Shown: positions 6,492-7,603 of the stretch, in pieces
How positions within the stretch are numbered: position 1 is the stretch's first letter
How the letters are laid out: every line of letters starts with the position of its first letter
Assembly: GCA_900542835.1 (NCBI GenBank)
Contig: UQPB01000086.1
Coordinates: forward strand, 1 to 7,603
Reading direction: 5' to 3'
DNA: 7,603 nt
From: an uncultured Pelosinus sp.
Lineage (GTDB): Bacteria > Bacillota > Negativicutes > Sporomusales > Acetonemataceae
Notes under the pieces: model-generated
What the model was told of the DNA's origin: nothing
Databases searched by the model: none
What the model saw: the letters and a program-made list of their open reading frames with translations, nothing else
Program-made: the position numbers and the translations under genes

Positions 6492-6508
6492 GTTTAGTTA
6501 AATTAAAC
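6492..6508. promoter_or_regulatory. Operator-like site O1
   Basis: GTTTAGTTAAATTAAAC, an imperfect 17-bp palindrome that differs by one base from the core (6526-6542) of the palindrome at 6524-6544. Centres are 34 bp apart, a little over three helical turns, so both would lie on nearly the same face of the helix. It covers roughly +4 to +20 of the predicted minus-strand transcript. Likely bound by the XRE protein encoded next door. Confidence 0.6.
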
Positions 6509-6518
6509 CAACATCCAC

Positions 6519-6547
6519 ATTATACGTTTAATTAAATTAAACGTCAA
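6519..6547 (-). promoter_or_regulatory. Sigma-70-type promoter TTGACG-17-TATAAT pointing at the symporter-led gene set
   Basis: On the minus strand TTGACG (6547-6542) is followed by a 17-bp spacer and a perfect TATAAT (6524-6519), one base off the full vegetative consensus. The predicted start is near 6512, giving a leader of about 400 nt before the symporter gene. The whole spacer is occupied by the palindrome at 6524-6544, so a bound repressor would exclude RNA polymerase. No gene lies between it and the symporter, so that gene set is its natural target. Confidence 0.75.
6524..6544. promoter_or_regulatory. Operator-like site O2, 21-bp odd palindrome inside the promoter spacer
   Basis: Ten-base arms ACGTTTAATT / AATTAAACGT around a single central A, without a mismatch. 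It spans the spacer and touches both the -35 and -10 of the minus-strand promoter. It ends 16 bases before the XRE start codon, directly before the AAGGGG ribosome binding site, so binding could also block XRE transcription (autoregulation). Size and symmetry suit a dimeric XRE/Cro-type repressor. Confidence 0.7.
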
Positions 6548-6560
6548 GGGGTTTTAATTT

Positions 6561-6791
6561 ATGATAAACAGAAATATTTTTTCCTGCCGATTAAAGCAGT
6601 TACGTACCGAAAAGAATCTATCAATGCAGGCCCTAGCCACTATTGTTGGGCTAAAAAACAAGGGTTCCATCGGGCAGTTTGAATCATGTCTGCATATCCC
6701 TTCTGCAGATATTTTAGTTGCGCTTGCCGATTATTTTGATGTCTCCCTTGATTATCTTGTCGGCAGATCCGATAGGCCGGAGCGGAAATAA
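6561..6791 (+). CDS. Small XRE/Cro-C1-type transcriptional regulator
   Basis: 76-residue protein that is essentially one helix-turn-helix domain. Residues 7-66 follow the XRE pattern: FSCRLKQLRTEKNLSMQALA (7-26, helices 1-2), then TIVGLKNKGSIGQFESCLHIP (27-47, with the recognition helix), SADILVALADYFDVSLDYLV (48-67). The closing FDVSLDYLVGRSD is typical of phage- and ICE-style repressors. No sensor domain follows, so ligand response would need another partner or the short tail. ATG at 6561 has AAGGGG with a 9-nt spacing. Two near-identical palindromes lie immediately upstream, one inside a strong divergent promoter, which suggests it represses itself and the symporter-led gene set. The surrounding 6440-6600 is clearly more AT-rich than the catabolic genes, which hints at separate acquisition. 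Confidence 0.85.
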   Translation: MINRNIFSCRLKQLRTEKNLSMQALATIVGLKNKGSIGQFESCLHIPSADILVALADYFDVSLDYLVGRSDRPERK

Positions 6792-6834
6792 AAGCCATGC
6801 TGCTTAATCTAAATCCAGATTGTTTTGCAAAAGA

Positions 6835-6885
6835 AATAGGCAAGGACATTCCCGTCGTTACCGACGTGGATTGTCCTTGCCTATT
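6835..6885. terminator. Long near-perfect hairpin after the XRE gene, likely bidirectional terminator
   Basis: Outer arms AATAGGCAAGGACA (6835-6848) and TGTCCTTGCCTATT (6872-6885) pair perfectly over 14 bp. After one T-T mismatch the stem goes on with 3 bp and, past a bulged T at 6867, 5 bp (CGTCG/CGACG) to a TTAC tetraloop. Downstream bases are TTGTTTAAGG on the plus strand and TTTCTTTTGC on the minus strand, moderately T-rich on both. It would end XRE transcription and shield it from the IS side. The stem is longer than most intrinsic terminators, so a mobile-element origin is possible. Confidence 0.5.
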
Positions 6886-6912
6886 GTTTAAGGCGATGGT
6901 GTGGCCTTAAAC
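6886..6912. repeat. Second inverted repeat abutting the long hairpin
   Basis: GTTTAAGGC (6886-6894) and GCCTTAAAC (6904-6912) are perfect complements around a 9-nt loop. It starts on the very base after the first hairpin ends, forming a two-hairpin block just outside the transposase remnant. Confidence 0.6.
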
Positions 6913-6950
6913 GTGATCCGCGAATTGATGTGTCTATTATCGAGGTAGCG

Positions 6951-7592
6951 TCAAGATTGTTTCGCAAATTTAGTTTGCAGCCCACTGAAGCGAAGATCAG
7001 CCAGCAATAAATCCGACTCAAGGCCGATATTTTCTAAGTGCTTCATATTCATATATTTCTTATTTCCCCACTGTTGCCAGCAACATGGCGTAAGCGGGCG
7101 CACACGAGCATCAGCGCAGAGTTTCCGTCTGGAAAAGCGCCAACGACTCGAGTACGTCGACGAATTTCCCGGTTTAGCCGCTCAATCACATTATTGATGC
7201 GTAGTCTTGTCCAATGTTCAAACGAAAAGTCCATATAGTTGAGGGCTTCCTCGATGCTATTTTCGATTTTGGTTGCAGCTTCTTTCAGTTTCATGTCTTT
7301 TAGAGTCTGAGCGACTTGGGCTGCCTTCTCTTTTGCGCTGGCTTTGCTCTCCTGAGCATGGATGGCTTTGAGCATTTTTGCCACAATTTTCACTTTGGAT
7401 CGGGAAACAACGGAAAATACGTTTCGGTAGCCTTGACGGGGTTTCAGTACGCTCATATCGGGCCGCCTGAGTTAGGTCTTTGGCTTCCTGACCCAGCAAG
7501 TTATTGAGCGTTTCCTCCATGCTGCTGCGCACCAGTTCCTTCAGTTCTACCTTGATGATTTCTTCATTCAACTGTATAATTTCTTTGGACAT
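6951..7592 (-). pseudogene. IS256-family transposase, internally deleted and frameshifted
   Basis: Remains of a roughly 400-residue DDE (mutator-type) transposase. The N-terminus is intact from ATG 7592: MSKEIIQLNEEIIKVELKEL up to QAARYERTE (about 50 residues, to about 7443). The frame then jumps directly to the C-terminal part, YRNVFSVVSRSKVK (from 7429) through HWTRLRINNVIERLNREIRR and TRVVGAFPDGNSALMLV. The two pieces are in different frames and the middle, with the first two catalytic Asp residues, is gone (deletion junction between 7430 and 7443). A second one-base shift near 7073-7079 breaks the usual AG-x-WG stretch; after it the other frame continues QWGNKKYMNMKHLENIGLES and ends at TGA 6951-6953. 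The catalytic Glu region (IERLNREIRR) is kept. No transposase activity is expected. Confidence 0.88.
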
Positions 7593-7603
7593 GTTTGCTC
7601 TTC
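6951..7603 (-). mobile_element. Non-autonomous IS256-family insertion sequence remnant, runs off the window
   Basis: Identified from the transposase remains. The promoter-side end with its inverted repeat lies beyond 7603, and the other end is probably between 6913 and 6950 but not defined. With the middle of the transposase lost, the element would be about half the length of a normal 1.3-1.4 kb IS256 member. It might still be moved in trans if both ends are intact. Confidence 0.65.

Larger units (their letters stand above)
6112..6512 (-). other. Long 5' leader / regulatory region of the symporter-led gene set
   Basis: About 400 bases separate the predicted minus-strand transcription start (near 6512) from the symporter ATG at 6111. 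I see no convincing gene here on either strand. It holds a hairpin at 6270-6299, a plus-strand promoter-like pair at 6184-6212, an AT-rich patch at 6455-6510 and one operator-like palindrome. I looked for T-box, TPP, SAM, glycine and guanidine riboswitch consensus sequences and did not recognise any. A structured leader remains possible. Confidence 0.4.
6792..6950. other. Intergenic region with two hairpins, border of the IS remnant
   Basis: Between the XRE stop and the transposase remnant. It contains the two hairpins listed separately and no supported gene. The outer end of the insertion sequence should lie in the right part (about 6913-6950, where GATGTGTCTATTATCGAGG stands), but with only one end in the window I cannot fix the terminal inverted repeat. 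Confidence 0.4.

Noticed and set aside
6112..6512. Guanidine or other known riboswitch in the long leader, which the guanidino theme would suggest
   Set aside because: I searched by eye for the conserved cores of guanidine-I/II/III, glycine, TPP, SAM and T-box leaders and found none; a covariance-model search would be decisive.
6797..6910. 37-codon plus-strand frame after the XRE gene
   Set aside because: It has no proper ribosome binding site and lies across both hairpins; its codons are explained by the inverted repeats.

Overview
The window looks like bacterial chromosome, moderately GC-rich, with strong AGGAGG-type Shine-Dalgarno sites before almost every gene. The gene style suggests a Firmicutes relative, perhaps Negativicutes (Sporomusa/Pelosinus-like). 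This guess rests on the HD-GYP N-terminus, the GltS-like carrier and the IS256 transposase, not on a marker gene.

Layout. The left part (152-1717) holds a divergent pair: a CatB/XAT-type hexapeptide acetyltransferase (-) and an HD-GYP-type phosphohydrolase (+). The centre (1960-6111) is a minus-strand gene set. In order of transcription it encodes a GltS-family sodium symporter, a creatininase-family amidohydrolase, a nitrilase-superfamily C-N hydrolase and, after a 366-bp gap, a DDAH/arginine-deiminase-type enzyme. To the right lie a roughly 450-bp regulatory region, a small XRE-type regulator (6561-6791, +), two adjacent hairpins, and an IS256-family element with an internally deleted, frameshifted transposase (6951-7592, -) that runs to the window edge.

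How the genes may work together. The DDAH-type enzyme points to a guanidino (or amidino) substrate. A symporter, a cyclic-amide/amide hydrolase, a deiminase-type enzyme and a C-N hydrolase together would form a compact import and nitrogen-release route, for example for a creatinine- or creatine-like compound. The substrate is inference. The creatininase homologue has changes at positions that bind metal in creatininase itself. A strong minus-strand promoter (TTGACG, 17 bp, TATAAT) lies just upstream of the XRE gene and points at the gene set. Its spacer is filled by a near-perfect palindrome, and a second near-identical half-helix-rich site lies just downstream of the predicted transcription start, so the XRE protein is the likely controller of both directions.

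Non-coding structure. Three copies of an interspersed repeat made of short CACGGAGG/CACAGAGG units lie at 1-83 (inverted), 1782-1933 and 2915-3085. The third sits inside the gene set, followed by a terminator-like hairpin immediately before the DDAH-type gene.
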